Source: Bacillus niameyensis (GTDB lineage: Bacteria; Bacillota; Bacilli; Bacillales; Bacillaceae_C). Taken from it: a stretch of DNA of 64,000 bases. Every line of letters begins with the position of its first letter. The first letter of the stretch is position 1. The notes beneath the pieces are model-generated. The model was given only the letters and a program-made list of their open reading frames with translations, was not told where the DNA came from and made no database searches. Shown piece by piece: positions 26,060 to 34,345 of the stretch. The position numbers and the translations under genes are program-made. The DNA lies in NCBI RefSeq assembly GCF_001375535.1, contig NZ_LN831197.1:1-64000 (forward strand), in the 5' to 3' direction.

Positions 26060-26239
26060 TTATTTAATAGTAGCAAAAAGCATAATAAAAACAATAATCA
26101 ATCCGAAAAGGATAGCACTAACCCATTTCTCTCTCCTATAGTCCTCTTTTTGAATGATACTTTCAATTAGATCGGAAAATACCACAATAAACAAGACCCC
26201 TAGGATAAAACCGATTCCTAAAAATATATAGCCATTCAT
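26060..26239 (-). CDS. Small two-helix membrane protein
   Basis: This is a 59-residue frame with ATG at 26239 preceded by GGAGG at nine bases. The product begins MNGYIFLGIGFILGVLFIVV, has a charged middle (SIIQKEDYRREKW) and a second hydrophobic helix (VSAILFGLIIVFIMLFA), ending in TIK. Two membrane segments with a positively charged link are clear. I recognise no family. It is divergent from argG. The good ribosome site and hydrophobic pattern argue that it is real. Confidence 0.6.
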   Translation of the reverse strand: MNGYIFLGIGFILGVLFIVVFSDLIESIIQKEDYRREKWVSAILFGLIIVFIMLFATIK

Positions 26240-26319
26240 TCAAATTAGCCTCCAATTCAATTATAAGTTCATAATATCAAAGAGTTTCGAAAAAAAGAAA
26301 ATGTTTTTTTATACATTTT

Positions 26320-26337
26320 TATGAATAAGTATTGAAA
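26320..26337 (+). promoter_or_regulatory. ARG box (ArgR/AhrC operator) over the argG -35
   Basis: TATGAATAAGTATTGAAA fits the ARG box pattern TGNATWWWWATNCA with one mismatch. It overlaps the -35 of the argGH promoter, so arginine-bound ArgR/AhrC should block transcription. Confidence 0.6.
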
Positions 26338-26360
26338 TAAAATTTTCCATATGGTAATAT
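26332..26360 (+). promoter_or_regulatory. argGH promoter
   Basis: TTGAAA (26332-26337) and TAATAT (26355-26360) are 17 bp apart, upstream of argG. Confidence 0.65.
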
Positions 26361-26393
26361 CCAATATATCAAATGATTAAAAATAAATGTTCG

Positions 26394-26407
26394 TGTATAA
26401 GTATACA
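26394..26407 (+). promoter_or_regulatory. Second ARG box in the argG leader
   Basis: TGTATAAGTATACA is a perfect palindrome matching the ARG box, about 75 bp after the first box and 20 bp before the argG start. Paired boxes allow hexamer bridging. Confidence 0.55.
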
Positions 26408-26427
26408 ACCTATCAGGAGGGTTTAGG

Positions 26428-27633
26428 ATGAAGAAAAAAGTTGTTTTAGCCTATTCCGGCGGTCTAGATACATCCGTTGCAATTAAGTGGTTTTTAGATA
26501 AAGATTATGATGTCATTGCATGTTGCCTTGATGTCGGTGAGGGAAAAGATCTTGCTTTTATCCAGTCAAAAGCGTTGGATATGGGCGCTTCCAAGAGTAT
26601 TGTAGTTGATGCAAAAGAAGAATTTGCTAATGAATATGCATTACTAGCGCTACAAGCTCATACGATGTATGAACAAAAATATCCGCTCGTGTCGGCCCTT
26701 TCTAGACCACTGATAGCTAAAAAATTAGTTGAAGTTGCTGAACAAGAAAATGCAGATGCGGTTGCACATGGTTGTACAGGTAAAGGAAATGATCAAGTCC
26801 GTTTTGAAGTTTCTATTAAAGCCTTAAATCCGGAACTTGAAGTTTTAGCTCCTGTTCGTGAATGGAGTTGGTCACGTGAAGAGGAAATTCAATATGCGAA
26901 GGAAAAAGGTGTACCAATCCCAATTGATTTAGATAGTCCGTTTTCAATTGACCAAAATTTGTGGGGAAGAAGTAATGAGTGTGGAATTCTGGAAGATCCT
27001 TGGGCAGCTCCACCAGAAAATGCCTACGATTTAACAGCAGCTTTGGAGGATACACCTGATCAACCTGATATCATTGAAATTGAATTTGTTGAGGGAGTTC
27101 CTGTATCGATCGACGGAAAACATTATTCTTTAAGTGACCTCATTTTAACTTTGAATAAAATTGCTGGGAAACACGGTGTTGGTCGTATTGACCACGTAGA
27201 AAATAGATTAGTAGGAATTAAATCTCGCGAAATTTACGAATGTCCAGGAGCTGTTACACTTCTTACTGCTCACAAAGAACTAGAAGACTTGACACTTGTA
27301 AAAGAATTGGCACATTTCAAGCCTGTTATTGAAAAGAAATTAACAGAAATGATCTATGAAGGACTTTGGTTTTCGCCATTAAAACCAGCATTAGAAGCAT
27401 TTCTTAAAGAAACACAACAATTTGTTAATGGAATTGTAAGAGTGAAACTCTTTAAAGGCCATGCTATTGTTGAAGGAAGAAAATCACCGAATTCGCTTTA
27501 TAATGAGAAGCTAGCTACGTATACTTCAGATGACGAATTCGACCAATCCGCGTCAGTTGGATTTATTAAACTTTGGGGTCTACCAACAGAAGTACACAGT
27601 ATGATTCATAAGAAGAATAAGGTGAAAGCATGA
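26428..27633 (+). CDS. argG: Argininosuccinate synthase
   Basis: This 401-residue enzyme joins citrulline and aspartate with ATP to make argininosuccinate. The PP-loop is at [16 protein letters not shown], and the substrate-binding [13 protein letters not shown] and [15 protein letters not shown] segments are intact. CAGGAGGG precedes the ATG, and two ARG boxes lie upstream. The stop overlaps the argH start (ATGA). Confidence 0.97.
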   Translation: MKKKVVLAYSGGLDTSVAIKWFLDKDYDVIACCLDVGEGKDLAFIQSKALDMGASKSIVVDAKEEFANEYALLALQAHTMYEQKYPLVSALSRPLIAKKLVEVAEQENADAVAHGCTGKGNDQVRFEVSIKALNPELEVLAPVREWSWSREEEIQYAKEKGVPIPIDLDSPFSIDQNLWGRSNECGILEDPWAAPPENAYDLTAALEDTPDQPDIIEIEFVEGVPVSIDGKHYSLSDLILTLNKIAGKHGVGRIDHVENRLVGIKSREIYECPGAVTLLTAHKELEDLTLVKELAHFKPVIEKKLTEMIYEGLWFSPLKPALEAFLKETQQFVNGIVRVKLFKGHAIVEGRKSPNSLYNEKLATYTSDDEFDQSASVGFIKLWGLPTEVHSMIHKKNKVKA

Positions 27634-29003
27634 AGAAAGCATGGGGTGGACGTTTTTCCAAAACCCCTGAACAATGGATCGAGGAATTTGGTGCCTCGAT
27701 CTCTTTTGATCAGGAATTAGTTTTTGAAGATATCGAGGGTAGTATCGCTCACGTGACGATGCTTGGAAAAACAAATATCATACCAAAAGAAGACAGTGAA
27801 AAAATTATCGGCGGACTTTTGAAGTTAAAGGAGAAAGCTGAAGCAGGCGAGTTGGATTACTCCGTTTCAGAGGAAGATATTCATCTCAATTTAGAAAAAA
27901 TGTTGACTGATGAAATTGGCTCTGTCGGGGGGAAATTGCATACTGGAAGAAGCCGTAATGATCAAGTGGCTACTGACATGCACCTATATTTGAAAAAACA
28001 AGTTTTAACAATTATGGGCCATATTAAGGAATTACAAGGAGCACTTGTGGAACAGGCTGAAAAAAATGTTGAAACTGTATTTCCAGGTTATACACATTTG
28101 CAGCGTGCTCAGCCCGTTTCGTTTGCACACCACTTACTCGCATATTTCTGGATGTTAGAGCGAGACTATGAACGCTTTGAGGAAAGTTTAAAGCGGATTG
28201 ATCTATCTCCGCTCGGCGCTAGTGCTTTGGCTGGTACTACATTCCCGATCGATCGTCATTTCACAGCGGAAAAGCTTGGTTTTTCAGCAGTTTATGAAAA
28301 TAGCATGGATGCGGTGAGCGACCGAGATTTCGTTGTTGAATTTTTAAGTAATTCTTCATTAACGATAACTCACCTATCAAGACTTGCAGAAGAAATCATT
28401 TTATGGTCTAGTAAAGAATTTAATTTTATTGAACTTGATGATACATATGCAACAGGCAGCAGCATCATGCCGCAAAAGAAAAATCCTGATATGGCTGAGT
28501 TAATTCGTGGTAAAAGTGGACGTGTTATCGGTCATTTGATGGGAATGCTGACAACTCTAAAGGGTTTGCCGCTTACGTATAATAAAGACATGCAAGAAGA
28601 TAAAGAAGGTATGTTTGATACTGTACATACGATGATTGGTTCGTTGAAAATCTTTGCAGGGATGATTCAAACAATGTCTGTTAAAACAGATGTTATGGAA
28701 CAGTCAGTTCATCAAGATTTTTCCAATGCTACTGAACTTGCGGATTATTTGGCAACGAAAGGTATTCCATTCCGTGAAGCACACGAAATTGTTGGGAAAC
28801 TGGTGTTATCCTGCATTCAGAAAAATGGTTACTTACTTGATTTAACTTTAGAAGAGCTTCAAGACGCATGTCCTAAAATTGAAAAAGACATTTTTGACAT
28901 TCTATCTCCTAGAGAAGCCGTTAAACGCAGGAATTCATACGGTGGAACAGGATTCGATCAGGTAAGAATCCAATTGGACAAGGCACAACAGAAATTGAAC
29001 TAA
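27630..29003 (+). CDS. argH: Argininosuccinate lyase
   Basis: This 457-residue fumarase/aspartase-superfamily enzyme splits argininosuccinate into arginine and fumarate, the last step of arginine synthesis. The signature [12 protein letters not shown] loop is present, with the catalytic His in [12 protein letters not shown] and [12 protein letters not shown] regions. It is translationally coupled to argG by a four-base overlap. Confidence 0.97.
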   Translation: MKKAWGGRFSKTPEQWIEEFGASISFDQELVFEDIEGSIAHVTMLGKTNIIPKEDSEKIIGGLLKLKEKAEAGELDYSVSEEDIHLNLEKMLTDEIGSVGGKLHTGRSRNDQVATDMHLYLKKQVLTIMGHIKELQGALVEQAEKNVETVFPGYTHLQRAQPVSFAHHLLAYFWMLERDYERFEESLKRIDLSPLGASALAGTTFPIDRHFTAEKLGFSAVYENSMDAVSDRDFVVEFLSNSSLTITHLSRLAEEIILWSSKEFNFIELDDTYATGSSIMPQKKNPDMAELIRGKSGRVIGHLMGMLTTLKGLPLTYNKDMQEDKEGMFDTVHTMIGSLKIFAGMIQTMSVKTDVMEQSVHQDFSNATELADYLATKGIPFREAHEIVGKLVLSCIQKNGYLLDLTLEELQDACPKIEKDIFDILSPREAVKRRNSYGGTGFDQVRIQLDKAQQKLN

Positions 29004-29056
29004 AAGCAAGTCCCTCAGCTTTTTTTTAGGATGAAATTCGGCTATTGCTATTGTTG

Positions 29057-29335
29057 TGCTAGTTCCAGCGTCCAGCTGCTGGCAAACTTTTGGCTTCATT
29101 CATCGCACCTCCGCTTTTCTTTGTCTAGCTCCGGTGCCCAGCGACTAGCAAACTTTTCGCTTCCTCCTACGATAAGTCAACATCGGTTCGTCCAGTGGGA
29201 CTCACCGTGTTTCCTAAATCTCGGGCCAACAGGATGTTGGTCAGAACGGCGTTGCGCCAGGACGGCGCGTTTTTTAGCCGTTCATCCTTTTTCAACAGTT
29301 TGAACGTCGCTAAACGGGCACCTCCGCTTTTCTTA
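29057..29335 (-). repeat. Dispersed repeat family A, two degenerate inverted copies
   Basis: Blocks AGTTCCAGCGTCCAGC, GCACCTCCGCTTTTCTTTG, CTAGCTCCGGTGCCCAGCGACTAG, CCTACGATAAGTCAACATCGG, CACCGTGTTTCCTAAATCTCG and GTCGCTAAACGGGCACCTCC follow family A in inverted order. A segment at about 29223-29280 with GCCAACAGGATGTTGGTC and GGACGGCGCGTTTTTT is foreign to the other copies. The gap after argH holds only this. Confidence 0.7.
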
Positions 29336-29396
29336 GTATATCTGTTCAGTCGCTGTAAATAATATAAGGGAAACATCGAAAAGGAGCGGATTATTC

Positions 29397-29534
29397 ATGA
29401 AAAAACAACATGACAAACATCAATATGAATACGCTGAAGAAGAAAACGCAAAAACGATGGAACAGATTAAAAATGTGTACACTGACGGAGCCATGGGACA
29501 AGATGAGGAAAATGAGGAAAAGCTTGAAGATTGA
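29397..29534 (+). CDS. Small acidic hydrophilic protein
   Basis: This 45-residue frame starts MKKQHDKHQYEYAEEENAKT and ends EENEEKLED. It is rich in Glu and Lys with no membrane segment or cysteine. GGAGCGGATTATTC precedes ATG 29397 and a clear terminator follows, so it looks like a real single-gene unit. It is too short for a family call; small proteins of this type occur between argH and ald in related bacilli, but I cannot name it. Confidence 0.55.
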   Translation: MKKQHDKHQYEYAEEENAKTMEQIKNVYTDGAMGQDEENEEKLED

Positions 29535-29547
29535 TTTTGCAAACTTC

Positions 29548-29585
29548 GGAACCAAGCAGAATTTTCTGCTTGGTTCCTTTATTTA
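29548..29585 (+). terminator. Terminator of the small acidic gene
   Basis: GGAACCAAGCAG and CTGCTTGGTTCC form a perfect 12-bp stem followed by TTTATTT. The remaining 29586-29841 gap shows no supported feature. Confidence 0.9.
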
Positions 29586-29841
29586 AAAAATTAGGGGATG
29601 CAAACTTTGATCTCATGGAAAAAAAGTAAATTATTAGAAGACTAGTTCTATTTTTTCTTCTTCATTCCTAAAAAATGGATGTCAACAACTCTACATAATG
29701 TTATGATTGTTTGTATGGGGAAAAGGCAAGAGATTCTTTCGACTGACTTTACTTTACACCCCGGTTTTAAGGATAAGGTGAAGAGTAAATTCTACATCAA
29801 CACCTTGCCTTGGATAATCTTCGTATGGAGGGACAAAACAT

Positions 29842-30957
29842 ATGAGAATTGGAGTACCAAAGGAATTAATAAATAATGAAAATCGAGTTGCGATGACTCC
29901 GGCGGGGGTAGTTACTCTTACTGCAGCCGGACATGAATTATATATTGAAACAGGAGCGGGCCTTGGTTCTGGCTTTACAGATGAATTGTATCGTGAAGTC
30001 GGTGCAAAGATTGTTGATTCCGCGGAAGAAGCTTGGGCTCAAGAATTGGTCATGAAAGTGAAAGCCCCAGTGGAGGAAGAATTTCGCTTTTTGCGTAATG
30101 ACTTAATTTTATTTACTTATTTACATCTAGCTAATGAAGAAGCTTTAACTAAAGATTTGCTTGATAAACAAGTGAATTCGATAGCCTATGAAACCGTTCA
30201 ACTTCCCAATCGTTCCCTGCCTCTATTAACACCAATGAGTGAAGTTGCAGGACGGATGTCTGTGCAAATCGGTGCACAGTTTTTAGAAAAAAATCACGGT
30301 GGACAAGGAATATTATTATCAGGTGTTCCAGGAGTTAAACGCGGGAAAGTCACCATTATTGGTGGGGGGATCGTCGGAACGAATGCGGCGAAAATTGCTG
30401 TCGGATTTGGCGCTGAAGTAACGATCATTGATTTAAGTGCTAATCGCCTTCGTGAACTAGAAGATATTTTTGGAAGGCAAGTGACAACGTTAGTTTCCAA
30501 TCCATTTAATATTGCCGAAGCTGTTAAAGAATCTGATCTTATCGTTGGTGCCGTCTTAATTCCTGGGGCAAAAGCACCTAAGCTAGTTTCTGAGGATATG
30601 ATTAAAACAATGAAACCGGGATCAGTTGTGATTGACATAGCTATCGATCAAGGTGGAATTTTTGAAACGAGTGATCGGGTGACAACACATGATAATCCAA
30701 CATATGTAAAACATGGCGTTGTCCATTATGCAGTTGCTAATATGCCAGGTGCAGTTCCACGTACCTCCACGATTGCACTGACAAATGCCACCATTCCATA
30801 TGCCCTTCAAATTGCGAATAAAGGCTTTGAAAAAGCATGCTTAGAGAATGAGTCGCTAATGAAAGGACTTAACACTCTAAAAGGGCATATTACACATCAA
30901 GGAGTAGCAGATGCATTTCAATTATCATGTACAGATGCGACAAGTTTGCTAAATTAA
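29842..30957 (+). CDS. ald: Alanine dehydrogenase
   Basis: This 371-residue enzyme oxidatively deaminates L-alanine to pyruvate with NAD, used for alanine as a carbon/nitrogen source and in sporulation. The N-terminal [23 protein letters not shown], the substrate lysine in VMKVKAP, the [13 protein letters not shown] segment and the Rossmann motif [26 protein letters not shown] are all present. GGAGGGACAAAACAT precedes the ATG. Confidence 0.96.
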   Translation: MRIGVPKELINNENRVAMTPAGVVTLTAAGHELYIETGAGLGSGFTDELYREVGAKIVDSAEEAWAQELVMKVKAPVEEEFRFLRNDLILFTYLHLANEEALTKDLLDKQVNSIAYETVQLPNRSLPLLTPMSEVAGRMSVQIGAQFLEKNHGGQGILLSGVPGVKRGKVTIIGGGIVGTNAAKIAVGFGAEVTIIDLSANRLRELEDIFGRQVTTLVSNPFNIAEAVKESDLIVGAVLIPGAKAPKLVSEDMIKTMKPGSVVIDIAIDQGGIFETSDRVTTHDNPTYVKHGVVHYAVANMPGAVPRTSTIALTNATIPYALQIANKGFEKACLENESLMKGLNTLKGHITHQGVADAFQLSCTDATSLLN

Positions 30958-30963
30958 AATATG

Positions 30964-30996
30964 AAGCAGATGGGAATTTATTTCCACCTGCTTTTT
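30964..30996 (+). terminator. Terminator of ald
   Basis: AGCAGATGG and CCACCTGCT form an imperfect stem followed by TTTTCTTT. Confidence 0.7.
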
Positions 30997-31161
30997 CTTT
31001 ATATTTGCCTATGTTAAAGGTTAATGTTGATAAAAAATAAAAAAAGAAGGAACTTCATCATTTGAAAGTTCTACTGTTTAATATTGGCTTCTGAAACGAT
31101 CGAGCCCGATTACTTAAATACAGTCTTTCATAAAAATTAAAGACTTCGTCATAACTCTATT

Positions 31162-31386
31162 TTACATAAAAACAGAAAAAGACCGTACAATTAAAAACAT
31201 ACTAGCTATTCCCCATACCGTAGCTCCCACTATCCACCAAATAACGGGTTTATATGAAATCTGTTTACTCTCCATACTTTCCTCGTTTTCTATTATTAAA
31301 GCAACCTTCATTTCCATACTTTTTTTCATAGAAACAAGAACAATAAATCCAGTTACGATGAAGCCGACAGTTATCCAAAGCAACAA
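31162..31386 (-). CDS. Small two-helix membrane protein of unknown function
   Basis: This 74-residue product has a membrane helix at residues 2-20, a charged cytoplasmic-type middle (KKSMEMKVALIIENEESMESKQ) and a second helix at about 48-68. The start is a TTG at 31386, eight bases after GGGGG; an ATG closer to that site is out of frame. I recognise no family. The gap 31387-31729 upstream shows no other gene. Confidence 0.55.
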   Translation of the reverse strand: MLLWITVGFIVTGFIVLVSMKKSMEMKVALIIENEESMESKQISYKPVIWWIVGATVWGIASMFLIVRSFSVFM

Positions 31387-31729
31387 TTTTCATACCCCCA
31401 TTTTTAAGAGTTAATTTCCTAACTAGCTACATAGTTTAGTTAAAATACAATCCAACAAAATATCGATCATACACTTTTAACATAGGTTTCCAATTACCTT
31501 TGAATAAAAATAATTTCTAAATTGTACATTTACTTAACCTTAATGTATCATATGTTTCTGTATTTTGTATAAAGTTCCCTTGAATAATCAAGTTCTTTAT
31601 TCATTGTTTTGATAATGTATACTTTCTAAGACTTGAAACAACAACAAAGTTTAACATAGCCTTATTTTTAAAAGTGAGCGAAACCAAATGAGTCATCAAT
31701 CCGTAAACCTTAAAAAGGAGTTGATGACG

Positions 31730-31936
31730 ATGGCAGATACTAAAGGTTGTATAAAATGTGGAAGTAGAAATGCAGGTACAAAAGATGTAGCGATGACAGG
31801 GACAGGATTATCGAAGATGTTTGATATTCAACACAACCAATTCACCGTCATTTTCTGTAAGAATTGCGGATATTCGGAGTTTTACAATAAGCAAAGTTCA
31901 ACAGGGAGTAACATACTTGACTTGTTTTTTGGGTGA
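31730..31936 (+). CDS. Zinc-ribbon protein (DUF2082-like)
   Basis: This 68-residue protein has two zinc-binding knuckles, CIKCG near the N-terminus and CKNCG near residue 45, separated by GTGLSKMFDIQHNQFTVIF. That spacing and wording fit small nucleic-acid-binding zinc ribbons of the DUF2082 type. ATG 31730 is nine bases after AAGGAG; an ATG at 31724 is too close to it. Function is unknown. Confidence 0.7.
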   Translation: MADTKGCIKCGSRNAGTKDVAMTGTGLSKMFDIQHNQFTVIFCKNCGYSEFYNKQSSTGSNILDLFFG

Positions 31937-31967
31937 ATTTAAAAGTGTGCTCTCAAAAGTTTACTTA

Positions 31968-32007
31968 AAAGGACACTCTTCCTATAAATGTTAGAAAAGT
32001 GTCCTTT
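31968..32007. terminator. Hairpin between the zinc-ribbon gene and the M24 peptidase gene
   Basis: AAAGGACACT and AGTGTCCTTT form a perfect 10-bp stem with a long loop between two convergent genes. Tails are only moderately T-rich. Confidence 0.5.
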
Positions 32008-32012
32008 AGCCC

Positions 32013-33107
32013 TTATATATTTTGCAAAGTCTTCGGATATTTCGTTAGCACTTCAGCTCCATCCTCTGTCACGAATACGTCGTCCTCAATACGAACGCCT
32101 GCAACCCCTGGAACATAGATGCCAGGTTCAATAGTGAACACCATTCCCTCTTTCATAACTAATTCATTTGTTGCTGTCACGGATGGATATTCATGAACAC
32201 TTATTCCAAGACCATGCCCGAGACGATGTGGAAAATACTCGCCGTAACCAGCTTCCGCAATGATATTTCGTGCTGTTAGGTCTAGATCCTTTGCTAGAAT
32301 TCCTGGTTTAACCGCTCGTACAGCTGCTTCTTGAGCTTGTAGTACGGTTTGATAAATCTTTTCCTGCTCGGCCGAAATATCGCCAAATGCTACGGTTCTC
32401 GTTATATCAGAACAATAACCTTCATAGATAACACCTAGATCGAATAGAACGAGATCTCCTCTTTGAATTTTTGTCATACCAGGAGTTCCGTGTGGTGATG
32501 CAGCATTTGCTCCTGTTAATACCATCGTATCAAAGGACATTCCTGACACGCCCTTTTTCTTAACTTCATACTCAATTGCTGCTATAAGATCAAGTTCCGT
32601 TTTTCCTTCCGCAATTTCGTTTACACCAACTTGCACTGCGAAATCCGCAAGTTCACATGCTTTGCGAAGTAATTTAATTTCCTCTGAATCTTTAACTAAT
32701 CGCAATTCATTAAGAATCGTTTCAGCCCCTTGAAAAGCAGCACCAGAAAATCGCCACATAAGTTCTTCAAAACGAGAAACATTTAAATGCTCTCTTTCAA
32801 TAACCCAATTTTTCACATTTCCAATTCTAGCCTTAACGCGTTCCTCGAGCATTTCCCATGGATTTTCCGTATCGTTATAACCAATCACTTCATATTCCCA
32901 TCCAGCCTGCTTTGCATCATCTTTTTCCATCGCAGGGCAAATCAATAATGGTTCCTCATCCTGGAAATTGACTAATCCTAGCAACCGTTCATGCGGTTCA
33001 CTCCGAAAACCAGTTAAATAAAAAATATTATCTGGCATAGTGATAAAAGCAGCATCAAAATCTTTTTCTCTAAGCCATGTAGAAAGTTTTTTTAGGCGCG
33101 TATTCAA
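32013..33107 (-). CDS. M24-family Xaa-Pro dipeptidase/aminopeptidase
   Basis: This protein of about 364 residues has a creatinase-type N-terminal domain and a pita-bread metallopeptidase domain. The five metal ligands are visible: Asp in LFDLGVIYEGYCSDITRT (two), His in RLGHGLGISVHEYP, Glu in FTIEPGIYV and Glu in VRIEDDVFV. It should cleave dipeptides or peptides with proline in second position, in the cytoplasm. The ATG at 33116 directly touches AAGGAG with no spacer; TTG 33107, nine bases on, is the better start. It resembles YkvY/YqhT of B. subtilis. Confidence 0.88.
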   Translation of the reverse strand: MNTRLKKLSTWLREKDFDAAFITMPDNIFYLTGFRSEPHERLLGLVNFQDEEPLLICPAMEKDDAKQAGWEYEVIGYNDTENPWEMLEERVKARIGNVKNWVIEREHLNVSRFEELMWRFSGAAFQGAETILNELRLVKDSEEIKLLRKACELADFAVQVGVNEIAEGKTELDLIAAIEYEVKKKGVSGMSFDTMVLTGANAASPHGTPGMTKIQRGDLVLFDLGVIYEGYCSDITRTVAFGDISAEQEKIYQTVLQAQEAAVRAVKPGILAKDLDLTARNIIAEAGYGEYFPHRLGHGLGISVHEYPSVTATNELVMKEGMVFTIEPGIYVPGVAGVRIEDDVFVTEDGAEVLTKYPKTLQNI

Positions 33108-33300
33108 ATCGTCCATCTCCTTTTCTAACTGTCCATCCTTATGTGATAGCGACTAACATACTCCCGTAAACATTATAAGTGGCCTCTCGCTTCTCTATAA
33201 AAATGTATCAGTTTTTATGAAAGAAGAAAAGAAATTAGAGGGAAAACTAAAAAAGAAGCGAAGTGAGTATAGACAGATCATTTTAAGGAGAGATGCATTA

Positions 33301-33984
33301 ATGAGAGTATCTTATCATGGTCATTCCGTAGTGAAAATTGAAACAAACGGAAAAACAATTCTTTTCGATCCTTTTATCACCGGAAATGAATTGACTGACT
33401 TAAAAGCCGAAAATGAAAATCCGGATGTAATTATTTTGACGCATGGACATGGAGATCATGTAGGTGATACAGAATCAATTGCAAAACGTTGTAATCCACT
33501 TATTATTGCCCCCAATGAGATTGCGGTTTATTTAGGCTTTAAGGGTCTAAATACACATGGAATGAATATTGGTGGTGCTTATGAATTTGACTTTGGTAAG
33601 GTAAAATATACTCCTGCTTTCCATAGCTCATCGATTACGACTGACGATCAACAGATTATTTATATGGGCATGCCCGCAGGTGTTCTATTGATGTCCGAAG
33701 GAAAAACGATTTATCATGCTGGGGATACAGCCTTATTTTCTGATATGAAATTAATCGGAGCGCGACATCCCGTTGATCTTGCGTTTTTGCCAATAGGAGA
33801 TAATTTTACTATGGGGCCTGAAGATGCGGCGTTAGCAGCAACGTTTATAGGGGCTAAAATAGTTGTACCAGTCCATTATAATACGTTTCCCCCTATTAAG
33901 CAGAATCCAGAAGATTTTATTGAATTACTTGATGAAAGTATTGAAGGCAGGATATTAAATCCTGGTGATTCACTCGCATTATAA
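33301..33984 (+). CDS. ytkL: Metal-dependent hydrolase YtkL (UPF0173, metallo-beta-lactamase fold)
   Basis: This 227-residue protein starts [25 protein letters not shown] and carries [10 protein letters not shown], the metal motif of the beta-lactamase fold, then YHAGDTALF and a late VHYNTFP histidine. Substrate unknown. ATG 33301 follows AAGGAGAGATGCATTA and gives the B. subtilis length; an upstream in-frame extension to 33217 lacks a good ribosome site. Confidence 0.9.
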   Translation: MRVSYHGHSVVKIETNGKTILFDPFITGNELTDLKAENENPDVIILTHGHGDHVGDTESIAKRCNPLIIAPNEIAVYLGFKGLNTHGMNIGGAYEFDFGKVKYTPAFHSSSITTDDQQIIYMGMPAGVLLMSEGKTIYHAGDTALFSDMKLIGARHPVDLAFLPIGDNFTMGPEDAALAATFIGAKIVVPVHYNTFPPIKQNPEDFIELLDESIEGRILNPGDSLAL

Positions 33985-34000
33985 ATAAAAGGTTTTTTGT

Positions 34001-34039
34001 TAAACCCTCCTTGCATACAATAGCAAAAAGGAGGGTTTA
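34001..34039 (+). promoter_or_regulatory. Perfect 12-bp hairpin that contains a Shine-Dalgarno sequence
   Basis: TAAACCCTCCTT (34001-34012) pairs completely with AAGGAGGGTTTA (34028-34039) around a 15-base loop. The AAGGAGGG in the 3' arm is the ribosome site of the gene starting at 34043. It may terminate ytkL transcription, but the T tract is poor. It could instead limit translation of the next gene when read through. Confidence 0.6.
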
Positions 34040-34042
34040 TTA

Positions 34043-34273
34043 ATGAACAACCGTTATTTACTTTGTTCACTCTTATGTGTAGCTATGTTGTATTTTGCTC
34101 TTCCAAAATTATCTCCTGGTGCTCCAGGAATAGAGGGCGCATTTGCACTCGCATGGCTCGTTTTTGCGGTGATTGTTTTAGCTGGAAATTTATCTGCGCT
34201 CCTCTTTTTACCGAAAAAAGCGTCGGCTGGTGACAAGAAAACACCTAGAGTAAAAAGGAGGATGTATTCTTAA
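34043..34273 (+). CDS. Small membrane protein of unknown function
   Basis: This 76-residue protein has an N-terminal helix (about residues 4-22, MNNRYLLCSLLCVAMLYFALP), a Pro/Gly-rich turn and a second helix (about 34-56), then a basic tail (KKASAGDKKTPRVKRR). AAGGAGGG sits seven bases before the ATG but inside a perfect hairpin. I recognise no family. It lies between ytkL and ytoI. Confidence 0.6.
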   Translation: MNNRYLLCSLLCVAMLYFALPKLSPGAPGIEGAFALAWLVFAVIVLAGNLSALLFLPKKASAGDKKTPRVKRRMYS

Positions 34274-34345
34274 AATTGGTCGACTGCCACTTTTCCCGAT
34301 ATAATAGAGCTACTCATAGAACGGTAAAGGAAAAGGGTGAAAAGG

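Noticed and set aside
29031-29376. Frames of 90 and 69 codons over repeat A copies
   Set aside because: They lie entirely in degenerate repeat sequence.
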